Source: DASVBE01 sp963770375 (lineage in GTDB: Bacteria; Actinomycetota; Actinomycetes; Streptosporangiales; Streptosporangiaceae). From it: 64,000 nucleotides of DNA. Numbering within the stretch: position 1 is the first letter of the stretch; every line of letters begins with the position of its first letter. Positions 8,630 to 17,248 of this stretch are shown one piece after another. The position numbers were made by a program, and so were the translations under genes. The notes below the pieces were generated by a model. That model had not been told where the DNA came from. It did no database searches and saw only the letters and a program-made list of their open reading frames with translations. The DNA lies in contig CAVYPM010000015.1 of assembly GCA_963770375.1 (NCBI GenBank), positions 27,120-91,119 on the forward strand, read 5' to 3'.

Positions 8630-10082
8630 GGCGCGGCCCCCTGACCTCTCCGGCGGGCGCCGCGGGCGGGCTCCCGGCGGGTGCCGGCAGGTGCGGCCGG
8701 AACAGGGCGGGCACGGCCGGCCGGCTTCTGCGCTGGCGCCTGCCGGCCGGTGGCCCGGCCGCGATGGCGGCCACCGCGGCCACCGCCCGGTCCACCTCGG
8801 CGGGTGTGTTGTACAGGCAGAAGCTGAACCGGACGCTGGCGGGCGGGTGCAGCCCGAGCGCGTGATGGGCCAGCGAGGAGCCGTGGCCGCCGGCCCCCGA
8901 CTCGATCCCGGCCCGGTCCAGCTCCGCGGCCACGCTGACCGGGTCCCGGCCCGCCAGCCGGAACGCGACCAGCGGGGTTCGCCGGGCCGCGTGCCGCGGG
9001 CCGTAGACCGTGATCCCCGGCACCGCGGCCAGCCCGTCCAGCGCCCGGGCGGTCAGCCGCTGGGTCCACCGCTCGACCCGGTCCATCGCGGCCCAGACGG
9101 TCGCCCGGGTGACCGGCCGGCCGGTGCCGAAGTACACCGGCCGGCCTGGGCTCAGGGCCAGGTCCAGCAGCAGCCGGAGGGCCTCCGCGGACACGATCGC
9201 GCCCAGGACGTCGGGCGGCTCCGCACGGTAGCTCCCGGGCAGCGCGAGATACTCGACGTGGCCGGGGAGCACCTGCCCCTCGGCGACCATGCCGCCGCCG
9301 TACTGGAACGGCAGCAGCGACCGCAGCACCGGCTCCCGGCCGTACAGCACGGCGGTCCCGGGCGGGGTCAGCATCGCGTCGCAGGAGAACGCCAGGAAAT
9401 CCACGTCCAGGGCGGTGACGTCGGTGTACGCGCCCGGCAGCAGCTGGGCACCGTCGACCAGCAGATAGGACCGCCGCTCGCCGCCGGGCTGCACGTACCC
9501 GCTGGCCCCGGCCAGCCCCTGGATCGTGGCCAGCGGGGGCCTGGTCCCCAGGAAGCCGGACCCGCCGGTGCAGCACACCAGCTTGGTCCGCTCGTCGATC
9601 AGCGACGCCAGGTGGGCCAGGTCGAGCTCGCCGGTGGCCGGGTCGAAGCGGGCCAGCCGGTAGTCCACCCGGCGGCCGAACCGGGGCAGGATCTCCCGGC
9701 ACATCGCGTACCAGGGCACGTAGCCCGAGTCGTGCTCCAGCATCGTGAGGACCACGTTGTCGCCGTCGCGGAACTCGGTCAGCAGCGCGTACATGACCGC
9801 GTTGACGGCCTCGGTCGTGCTGCGGTACAGCGCCAGGCAGGCCGGGCCGGGCGCGCCGATGAACGCGGCGATCGTGCCGAGTGACTCCTCGTACCGTGCG
9901 GTCATCTCCGCCGCGGCCGCCCGGCCGTGCGGCATGCTGCCGCACCGCGGCGCCAGCGACCGGTACAGCCCGGTCAGCTCCCGTGGCGGCGGCGTGCCGG
10001 CCGCGTTGTCGGCCAGCACCCGGCCGGTTGCCGGGAACCCGAAATGCCTGCGGATCGCCCGCACATCCAGATCGCCGCTCAT
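8616..10082 (-). CDS. Class V aminotransferase/cysteine-desulfurase-fold protein lacking the PLP lysine
   Basis: The fold is recognisable from residues 20-420: LADNAAGTP start, STTEAVNAVMY cofactor-phosphate loop, LEHDSGYVPW, KLVCCTGGSGFLGT, and LLVDGAQLLPG with the Asp that normally contacts the pyridine nitrogen. In SufS/NifS-type enzymes the next motif is FSGHKxxGPxG, whose Lys forms the Schiff base. Here the aligned sequence is FSCDAMLTPPG, so His-Lys is replaced by Asp-Ala (Ala236). The change is by codon substitution (GAC GCG), not an indel. The protein may bind PLP non-covalently, have another role, or be inactive. The last 60 residues are a basic, Pro-rich tail. ATG at 10082 is chosen; GTG at 10091 is possible. 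Confidence 0.8.
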   Translation of the reverse strand: MSGDLDVRAIRRHFGFPATGRVLADNAAGTPPPRELTGLYRSLAPRCGSMPHGRAAAAEMTARYEESLGTIAAFIGAPGPACLALYRSTTEAVNAVMYALLTEFRDGDNVVLTMLEHDSGYVPWYAMCREILPRFGRRVDYRLARFDPATGELDLAHLASLIDERTKLVCCTGGSGFLGTRPPLATIQGLAGASGYVQPGGERRSYLLVDGAQLLPGAYTDVTALDVDFLAFSCDAMLTPPGTAVLYGREPVLRSLLPFQYGGGMVAEGQVLPGHVEYLALPGSYRAEPPDVLGAIVSAEALRLLLDLALSPGRPVYFGTGRPVTRATVWAAMDRVERWTQRLTARALDGLAAVPGITVYGPRHAARRTPLVAFRLAGRDPVSVAAELDRAGIESGAGGHGSSLAHHALGLHPPASVRFSFCLYNTPAEVDRAVAAVAAIAAGPPAGRRQRRSRPAVPALFRPHLPAPAGSPPAAPAGEVRGPRRGSR

Positions 10083-10140
10083 CGTCGCCACCCCGTCGCC
10101 CCGGGCCCCGTGCCCCGGCCGTTCCCACTGTCGGCAGCGC

Positions 10141-10175
10141 CCGTTAGCGAGCCGCTAGCCGTGCCTCGCTAACGG
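10141..10175 (-). terminator. Perfect hairpin at the end of the 32-codon ORF
   Basis: Arms of 11 bp (CCGTTAGCGAG and CTCGCTAACGG) enclose a 13-base loop. The stem covers the stop codon of the small leftward ORF and lies about 60 bases before the aminotransferase-like gene. There is no clear U-run. It may terminate or attenuate transcription into that gene. Confidence 0.6.
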
Positions 10176-10267
10176 CGGGCGCCGGTCGCGGCCATCCGGC
10201 GGAGCGGGATCCCGGAGGTCTCCGAGCACGCCCCGGTCTGCATCAGCTTGTCCTGGCCGATCGTCAT
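10169..10267 (-). CDS. Possible 32-residue peptide ORF; tail matches the regulator C-terminus
   Basis: An ATG preceded by GGAGG at 5-base spacing opens 32 codons in the intergenic gap between the regulator and the aminotransferase-like gene. The last 18 residues (SETSGIPLRRMAATGARR) almost repeat the regulator's C-terminus (SETSRILLRRMAATGARG), because the two stretches are a 50-bp direct repeat. The stop codon sits inside a perfect hairpin. Options are a leader peptide in an attenuator, a peptide related to the regulator, or the relic of a duplication. The strong ribosome site argues against pure debris; nothing shows that it is expressed. Confidence 0.4.
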   Translation of the reverse strand: MTIGQDKLMQTGACSETSGIPLRRMAATGARR

Positions 10268-10518
10268 CAGGTCCTCCGTGGAGTGGCCTGACCAGAAGCA
10301 CGGCCAGGCGCAGGGTCTTTCGTCCTGCCTCCAAGAGGTATGCCGCCGGGCCGCAGCCGGGCATCGGTAACCGGTACCGAGATCGGCGGGCCGGGCTACC
10401 GGTTCCCGGAGCCGGGAACACCAAGCTCGGCCGCGCAGGCGGCGGCGCCCGTTGGCGGGTGCTAGCCGCGGGCGCCGGTTGCGGCCATCCGGCGGAGCAG
10501 GATCCGGGAGGTCTCCGA
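10176..10518. repeat. 50-bp direct repeat pair, 47/50 identical (10176-10225 and 10469-10518)
   Basis: The right copy is the last part of the regulator coding sequence. The left copy forms the end of the 32-codon ORF. Three substitutions separate them and there is no length difference. The 243 bases between the copies hold the small-ORF start, its ribosome site and a palindrome. Confidence 0.9.
10402..10419. promoter_or_regulatory. Palindrome, possible operator
   Basis: GTTCCCGG-AG-CCGGGAAC is a perfect 8-2-8 inverted repeat between the regulator stop and the small ORF. It is a candidate binding site for the adjacent regulator, or a terminator stem. No direct evidence distinguishes these. 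Confidence 0.35.
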
Positions 10519-13500
10519 CGGGGCGGCGCCGGCCTCGCCTAGCGCGGCCGTCATCCGGGCGGCCGCGTCCCTGGCCGCCTGGTGGTCGCCGAGGTGCAGC
10601 TGGGTGGCCACGGCGAGCCGGTGCGCGCGCTCGTTGTAGGGGTCCTCGGCCAGCACGGTCTGCGCGCACCGCACCGATTCGGCGGCCAGCCCGTCGCTCA
10701 GCCGGACCTCGCCGAGCAGCAGCACCGCGTCGGTCAGCGCGGTCCTGACCCGGGTCACGGTCCCGGTCAGCTCCTCCAGATCGGCCAGGTCCACGAGCGG
10801 CTCGCCGTGCCACAGCGCGGCGGCCGCGGCCAGCGCCGCGGCGTGCCCGGCCTGGTCGCCCGCGTCCCGGGCCCGGGCCGCCGCGGCGAGCTGCGCGTCC
10901 AGCTGCCAGAGGTCGACCTCCAGGCCGGAGACGGCGACCAGGCGGATCGCGGAGGAGTCGACCAGCAGCATCCGCGGGCTGGCCAGGACCTGGCGCAGGT
11001 AGGTCAGGGTGACCCGCAGGTTGCGGGACGCGGCCGCCTGGTCCAGGTCCGGCCACAGCAGCGCCATCGCGCGCTCCCGGCGCAGGTCCGGCTCGGCGGC
11101 CAGCAGCGCGAGCAGCTGCCGGACCCGGGCCCGGCGGGCCAGCGGGCTGTCCACCAGGCGTCCGCCGATGTACACCCGGGTCGGGCCGAGCACCTCCACC
11201 CGGACCCGGCTGACCGGCCCGTTGCCGCCGGACAGCAGTTCACCGGCCGCCCGCCGGCACAGCTCGCCGTCGCCGTGCTCGTGCAGCCAGCGCAGTTCGC
11301 CGGTCACGTTGCCGCCGACCCGGCGGCGGAGCAGTTCCACCGCGCGCAGGCCGGCGGACAGGCCATGCCCGTGCGCGCGCACCGCGAGCTCGACCGAGAA
11401 CGGCAGCGGCAGCATGGTCAGCAGCGCGTCGGTGTCGGCCAGCACGGCGGTGATCGCGTCCCCCGTGCTGGCCAGCACCGTGCTGGCCAGCCCCGTGCTG
11501 GCAGCCCCGTGCTGGCCGGGACCGCGGGCCCGGGGCCGGGGTCGCGGCCCGCGGCCTCGCGCGCGGCCAGGAACACCTGGGCCGCCGTATGCATGCGCCG
11601 GTGGCAGGGGCCGAGCGGGGCCTCGTCCCAGGCCGCGCGGATCGCGGGCGCGCAGATGTACACGGTGGCCAGCGCCCGGCGCAGCTGCACGTCGCAGCGC
11701 GGGTCGGTGACCGGGAACCGCTCCAGCTGGTCGGCCAGCTCCTGCCGGGCCCCTGCCTCGTCGTGCAGGGCGACCAGCCGGACCGCGTCGGCGGCGGCCA
11801 GCATGGCCGTGTCCCGCGGGTCGGCCTTGTTGATCGCAATGTTCTTCAGCAGGCCGGCCAGCACGTGCAGCGCCCCGGCATCGCCCACCGACGCGCGGAC
11901 GTAGCAGGACAGCGCCGCGTAGTAGAACTTGTCGCGGGCGTTGGTCTCGGGCGCGATGCCGGGGGCCGTGCGCAGCTCCGTGAGCTCGGACGGGTCCCCG
12001 GCGGACCACCGGACGAACGGCGGGGTGGTGCGGACGTGCGCGTTGGCCGCCGTCCGCAGCACGGCGTCGGCGATTGGCACGGCCTCGTCCGCCCGGCCGG
12101 CCAGCACCAGCATGTACACGTGCAGCCGGGCGGCCGGCTCCCGGATCGGGTCACTGGCCAGCGTGCCCGGCGCGGGCAGCCGGCCCAGCGCCTCCAGCGC
12201 GCCGTCCAGGTCGCCGTTCAGCTCGGCCATCGTGGCCGTGACCAGCTCGCTGACCGCCCGCAGCACCGGGTCGTCCCGGGCCGTGGGCAGCTCGGCCACC
12301 CGCAGTGCGATCTGCAGGAACTCGGTGTACGCGCCGCGGGTGCTGGCCACCCGCCCGGCCAGGACCAGCGCGACGGCCTCCCCGGTCTCGTCGCCGGCCG
12401 CCCGGAACGCCGCGGTGGCCTGGGCCAGCAGCGGGTCGATGGCCGGGTCGCCGATCGACACGGCGTGCGCGATCGCGGCCCGGAGCAGCAGCAGCTCAGG
12501 GGCCTCGCGGTCGTCAGGGGCGGTGGCCGCGAGCAGGCCGCGGGCCCGGTGCACGGGCAGCGCGGCCAGCGAGTACCCGACCAGCTCGCGGGCGGCCACC
12601 CGGACCAGGGCCGGGTCGCGGAGCCGGCTGGCGAGCGCCACCAGCCGCAGCGCGTCGCCCCGGGCCAGCAGGGTGTCCCTGACCGCGGGCAGCAGTCCGG
12701 CGATCTGGGCGTACGGGTAGAGCCGCTCCAGCGACTCGGTCCACAGGTCGTGCGCCCGCACGGTGCCGCCGTCGGTCACGGTCAGCAGCGGGACCTTGGC
12801 GATGAGCGCGCCGGCGTCGACCGGCGTGCCGCACATCGCCGACAGCGTCCGCTCGTCGGCCCAGCCGGCCAGCGCCAAAGCTAGCAGTGCCCGCGCTTCT
12901 TCCGGTCCGAGGCCGCTGACCACCTCCTCCCACAGGAACTGGTGCGCCACGGTCCGCTGCGAGGTCAGCGCCAGCCGGACCAGCGCGGGCCAGCCGGCCA
13001 GCTCCCCGGACGGCACCGGCGCGCCGATCAGCCGGGCCATCTCGCGCTCCTCGGCCGCGGTGAAGGCCAGGTCCGGCTCGCTGATCTCGACGCAGCCGCC
13101 GGACGCCCGCAGCCGGGCCAGCGGGACGCCGGGCGGCACCCGCCCGCTGAGCACCACGTGCCCGTTGCTCGGCAGCCCGCGGACGATCTGCGCGAGCAGC
13201 CGCTCCGCCGCCGAGCCGGCGATCTGGTGCACGTCGTCGACGATCAGGCAGACGTCCAGCGGCGACAGCCAGCGCATCACCGCCAGCACGTCGGTGCCCT
13301 GCCCGGCGGACCCGGGCTGCTGCAGGCCGATCGCCCGGCAGCAGGCCGCGGCGAACTCCGCGGGCTCCTCGTCGTCCGGCTGGCAGGACACCCAGGCGTC
13401 GATACCGACCGCGCTGGCCAGGTTCTGCCGCACAGCCTGGGCCAGCAGCGTGGTCTTGCCGAACCCCGGGCCGGCCACCAGCGCAGTCACCGGCCGGTCG

Positions 13501-13631
13501 AACCGCCCGGCCAGCAGCGACGTCAGCCGGTCCCGCACCATCTCGCCGTTGAGCGCGGACGGCGGCCCGGGTGAGGAGCGGAGGCTGAGCAGCGGAACGG
13601 TGGCCCCGGGCTGGGTGCTGCTAAGGGCCAT
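10462..13631 (-). CDS. Large P-loop/TPR regulator with C-terminal OmpR-type DNA-binding and BTAD domains, one frameshift
   Basis: About 1056 residues once the frame is corrected. Residues 54-63 are a Walker A (GPGFGKTTLL), with LIVDDVH as Walker B, in a STAND/MalT-like ATPase domain. A long TPR-like helical region follows. The C-terminus has a winged helix (VEVLGPTRVYIGGRLVD...LLALLAAEPDLRRERAMALLWPD) and a BTAD domain, the SARP DNA-binding pair placed at the end. The frame breaks at about 11502 inside a 15-bp tandem repeat where one unit has 14 bases. As sequenced it would make an N-terminal ATPase/TPR protein without the DNA-binding part. It probably controls the leftward aminotransferase-permease genes. 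Confidence 0.8.
11465..11523. repeat. 15-bp tandem repeat with a 14-bp unit that breaks the regulator frame
   Basis: Units based on GTGCTGGCCAGCMCC run four times. The third (GTGCTGGCAGCCCC, 11495-11508) is one C short. In the correct frame the repeats encode an Ala/Ser/Thr-rich linker between the TPR region and the C-terminal part. The missing base is exactly where the two coding frames part. Confidence 0.85.
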
Positions 13632-13767
13632 TGACCAATGCTACATAACTCTTTTGCGATCACTTGGCCGTAATTGGGGTCCGGACCAACCGTTTCCTGC
13701 CTGCGGGCCAGCGCGGCGGGTGCCGCCAGCGCGGTGGGCTGCCGCGGCCGCACGGTAGAGTTCTGCC

Positions 13768-14720
13768 GTGGTGTTCCTGGCGCGGGCAGCCGCGGCGGCG
13801 CGGGCCGCCCGGATCAGCGTGCTGCTGGCGGCCGTCCTGGCGGGCGCGGCCTGCACCGGGCCGCACTCGCCGCCACCGGCACCCGCGCCCGCGCCGTCCG
13901 GATCACCGGGGCACACCCCGTCGCCGGGCCCCGCGAGCACGGCTTCCCGGCGGCAGGCACCCTGGGCGTCCAGGGAAGCTACCTGGTGGGCCACCGGCAG
14001 ATGCGGTTCACCGAGCCCTCGCACGCGGCCCGGCCGGCGCCCGCCTCGGCCCGCGGCGGCTGGTGACGCTGATCCGCTATCCGCTGACCCGCCCGGCGCG
14101 CGGGCACCCGGCCCGCGGCCCGTTGCCGCTGCTGGTCATCGCGCCCGGGTTCATGCAGTGCGCCGCGCCCTACGCGCCCCTGCTGCGGGCCTGGGCGAGC
14201 GCCGGGTACGTCGTGGCCGCGGTCAACTTCCCGCGGACGGACTGCCGCACCGGGACCGCGGCCTACGAGCCGGACGTGGTGAACCAGCCCGCCGACATGT
14301 CCTACGTGATCACCAGGCTGCTGGCGCTGAGCAGCCGGACCCGCGGGCTGCTGGCCGGCCTGCTCGACCCGCGCGAGGTGGCCGTGGCCGGGCACTCGGA
14401 CGGCGGGGACACGGTGGCCGCGCTGGCGGCCAACGCGTGCTGCGCGGACCGCCGGCTGGCGGCGGCCGCGGTCATGTCCGGCGCCGAATGGCCGGCCATG
14501 TCCGCGCTGTACTTCACGCACCGGGCCCCGCCGATGCTGCTCGTCCAGCCCAGCGACGACGTGTTCAACCCGCCGTCGCTGAGCGCGCAGCTGAACCGGC
14601 CGACCCCGGCCGGGCGCGGTTCTACCTCGGCCTTCCCGGGGCCACGCACGAGGTCCCGGCCATGGGCTCGAACCAGGGACGGGGACCGGCGATGCGTGGC
14701 CCCGGGAAGGTAGAGGTAGA
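13768..14720 (+). pseudogene. Alpha/beta-hydrolase lipoprotein, left copy, frameshifted
   Basis: The GTG start gives a signal peptide ending near LLAAVLAGAAC. The hydrolase part reads LLVIAPGFMQCAAPYAPLL, then YVVAAVNFPRTDC and the nucleophile elbow VAGHSDGGDTVAA, as in chlorophyllase/dienelactone-hydrolase-like esterases. The coding sense changes frame at least twice (near 13930 and 14020) and again near the 3' end, where it runs into the palindrome centre. The enzyme is probably a secreted, membrane-anchored esterase. As read, no intact protein is made. Confidence 0.7.
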
Positions 14721-15589
14721 AACGCGCCCGGGCGGGGTCGGCCCGGGACAGCCGCCGCTCAGCGGGCCGGTCGAGCGTCGTCGCCGCCCTGGACGGGCAG
14801 CATCGGCGGAGCCCGGTGCGTGAAGTACAGCGCGGACATCGCCGGCCATTCGGCCCCGGCCATGACCGGGCCGCCGCCAGCCTGCGGTCCGCGCAGCACG
14901 CGTGGCCGCGAGCGAGGCCACCGTGTCGGCCCCGTCCGAGTGCCCGGCCACGGCCACCTCGCGCGGGTCGAGCAGGCCGGCCAGCAGTCCGTGGGTCCTG
15001 CCGCTCAGCGCCAGCAGCCTGGTGATCACGTAGGACATGTCGGCGGGCTGGTTCACCACGTCCGGCTCGTAGGCCGCGGTCCCGGTGCGGCAGTCCGTCC
15101 GCGGGAAGTTGACCGCGGCCACGACGTACCCGGCGCTCGCCCAGGCCCGCAGCAGGGGCGCGTAGGGCGCGGCGCACTGCATGAACCCGGCGCGAGCGCG
15201 CGGAGCCGCGGGCGGCCAGCCAGCGGGAGCGGGCCGCGGGCGGCGTGGCCGCGCGATCGGCGGGCGCGGATCGGCGCGTACCAGCCGCCGCGGGCCGAGG
15301 CGGGCACCGGCCGGGCCGTCGTGCGGCGGCTCGGTGAGCACCAGCTGCCGGTGCCCCACCAGGTAGCTGCCCTGGACGCCCAGGGTGCCGGCCGCCGGGC
15401 GCTGCTCCTCGCTCCTCGGCGCTCCCGCGCGCCACGCCGGGAGAAGTGTCGCTCCCGACGCGGGGCCGGCGACGGGGTGGGTCGGCGCGCAGCAGGCGCC
15501 GGCGAGCCGGATGGCACGGGGGCGGGCGCTGATGACGGCGAGCTCGGCCCGGTGCAGGCGGCGCCCGCCAGGACGGCCGCCAGCAGCAC
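14693..15589 (-). pseudogene. Alpha/beta-hydrolase lipoprotein, right copy, degraded
   Basis: The inverted copy of the preceding gene. The signal peptide region (LLAAVLAGAACTG), core (GFMQCAAPYAPLLRAW) and Ser motif (GHSDGADTVAS) are present, but in different frames. Relative to the left copy it lacks single bases around 14855 and 14900. Where the left copy has GTG GTG as its start, the right copy has GCG GCG, so the start codon is lost. This fits a decaying duplicate more than random read error. Confidence 0.7.
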
Positions 15590-15650
15590 GCCGATCCCGG
15601 CGGCCCGCGCCGCCGGGCCAGCGGCCCGGAACGCCGCCGGCGAACTCTAG

Positions 15651-15681
15651 CTCTGCAGCCGCTTCACGGGCCGCTGCAGAG
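15651..15681. terminator. Inverted repeat flanking the palindrome
   Basis: CTCTGCAGC (15651-15659) and GCTGCAGAG (15673-15681) form a 9-bp stem with a 13-base loop beside the outer end of the right hydrolase copy. No T-run is seen. It may be a terminator or a boundary of the duplicated unit. Confidence 0.4.
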
Positions 15682-16083
15682 GCGCTTTCCCTCCTCGCTC
15701 CCGGGCTGGCTCCGCCGGGTCGCCTGGCCAGCGCCGGGCAGTCGTCGGGCGGCCGGACGGCGCCGCCGCCACGGCTGATCGCCGTTCCTGGCCGGCTTCG
15801 CCCCTTCGGCGCTTCCTGGCCCGGCCGTTACGGCCTCGCCGTTTGGGGAGTGATTCGCCGGGCTAATACCGTAATTCTAAATCGTGGCGAATCGTGAGAT
15901 GTCGCTTAATCAGCAGGGAATGCTGGTCCTGAATTTTGGGTGCGGGTATTAAGCCGGGGCGGGCGGCTCTGGAATAAGTGCCGGGCCGCCATTGCGATCT
16001 GCGTACTGCGCGGCAGATCCGGCCGGTGCGGTCAAAATTCGGGGGAGCAGCGGCTGAGAAGCTTTAATGGGCGCGGGCGGCTG
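15682..16083. other. Stretch with no supported gene
   Basis: The first half is very GC-rich with no convincing frame. From about 15850 the sequence becomes AT-richer (GGCTAATACCGTAATTC and the following bases), like an upstream region for the broken rightward gene that starts near 16084. Confidence 0.5.
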
Positions 16084-16740
16084 ATGATGGCGGCGGCCGC
16101 GGTTACTGGCGGGCTTGGGTTCGCCGGGGGAGTGGCCGGGCGGCGCGGGCGGCGCTGCCCGGCGTGTGGGGGTTCGCTCTGGTGCAGGCCCCGTCCGGGG
16201 CGGCGGTCGCCGGGCACCGGGCGGAAAGTGTGCCGTCCCCGCCGCCAGCGGCCAGCGCGGGAAGCCCGGGGCAGGAAATTGTCAGGTTCCCCGGTATCGG
16301 CATCAAGGGCGGGGTCGTGCACGCGACCGCGGTGACCGATCAGTTCGCCTGGTGCCAGGCGCAGAAATGGGGGCCGTCGGGCAGCACGGAAACTGTCGTC
16401 GTGCGGTGCTATCTCAGGGCGGCGGGCCCGCGTTCGTGCCGTTCACGGTGACGTTCAGCGCGAGCAGCGGTGCGGTGGCGGCACGGCCTGCGGTACGCGT
16501 ACGTGCACGACACGAACGCGGCCGTGGCGGCGTCGTATGACTCGGCGGGCGGCGTCAATACGGTGACGACGCTCGGCCCGGGCGAGTGGCTGGTGCGGCT
16601 GCCCGGCCCGGCGCCGCCGGGGATCAGCTTCAGTTCGCGCGGGCGCGGCGGTGGTCCGTGACGTGAACTGCTACCTGCCGTCCGGCGCGATGGACCCACC
16701 CAGTCACTGGTCAGTTACGACACGAATTCCTGACCCGGTT
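16084..16740 (+). pseudogene. Secreted protein remnant with several frameshifts
   Basis: Pieces of one protein can be followed through three frames. They are an N-terminal hydrophobic stretch (MMAAAAVTGGLGFAGGVAG), then RFPGIGIKGGVVHATAVTD with QFAWCQAQKWGPSGSTETV, then GPAFVPFTVTFSAS, then YAYVHDTNAAVAASYDSAGG and EWLVRLPG. This resembles repeated extracellular domains of unknown function in actinobacteria. Breaks lie near 16160, 16412, 16475 and 16645. It is either a pseudogene or badly called sequence; it adjoins the damaged hydrolase pair. Confidence 0.5.
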
Positions 16741-17248
16741 CCTGTGACTCCAGCTGTGGAAATCCTGTGGAGATCCGGCGTTAACTGGAGGATAACCAGA
16801 ATTGAACTGTGGATAGGCCTGTGGGTTAAGAAATTCTTACCAGAGCTGGCCGGAAAGTCTTGCCAGGCGCGCCGGCGCGATGATAAAAAATAACAACCGT
16901 CTAGGGACACGGACCCCGGGAAACCGGCCTCAGGGGAAACTCTGAGATCGGGGAAACGGAGCCGGGAATACCGGGCAACCGGTTTTCCGGTAGTGCCGAG
17001 GACCTGGGTGGAAGGCCAATAGGCAGCGACGGCGCTGAGCAATCGGAGCCGCAGTTGCCTGGCGGCGGGGCGAGGTCTCTCCATCTCATACATGGAGAGG
17101 CCTCGTTCTTTCTTTCCGCGCTTGTTCCGCGCCGGTGCCGGCGTGGGGCGGGAGGGCCGGCTCCGCCGGCCTGTCGGGGCCGGATCCTCCGGCCGTGGCC
17201 GGGGCGGCCGACGTCGTCGGGGCGGCCGGCGTGGCCGGGGCGGCGGGG
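16741..17248. other. AT-richer intergenic stretch with TGTGGA motifs
   Basis: No gene is supported. Between 16755 and 16830 the sequence has TGTGGAAAT, TGTGGAGAT and CTGTGGATAGG, which resemble DnaA boxes (TGTGGATAA on this strand) at one or two mismatches, and local AT content is clearly higher than around it. The distal part is GC-rich up to the kinase gene. No replication genes are near, so an origin is unlikely. Confidence 0.4.

Larger units (their letters stand above)
13755..15650. repeat. 1.9-kb imperfect palindrome: two inverted gene copies
   Basis: Left arm about 13755-14651; right arm about 14693-15650; the spacer is about 40 bases. Each arm carries one copy of the same hydrolase gene, facing inward. 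A 187-base core (14146-14332 against 15003-15189) is identical, while sequence on both sides differs by many substitutions and one-base indels. At the centre, 14620-14651 and 14693-14722 form a hairpin. Confidence 0.85.

Noticed and set aside
10155..10424. 89-codon minus-strand frame covering the small-ORF region
   Set aside because: Composition is Arg/Pro/Gly-rich with no ribosome site. The 32-codon frame with GGAGG in the same interval is better supported.
16741..16835. Replication origin
   Set aside because: Motifs resembling DnaA boxes are few and imperfect, and no dnaA, dnaN, parA or rpmH gene is nearby.
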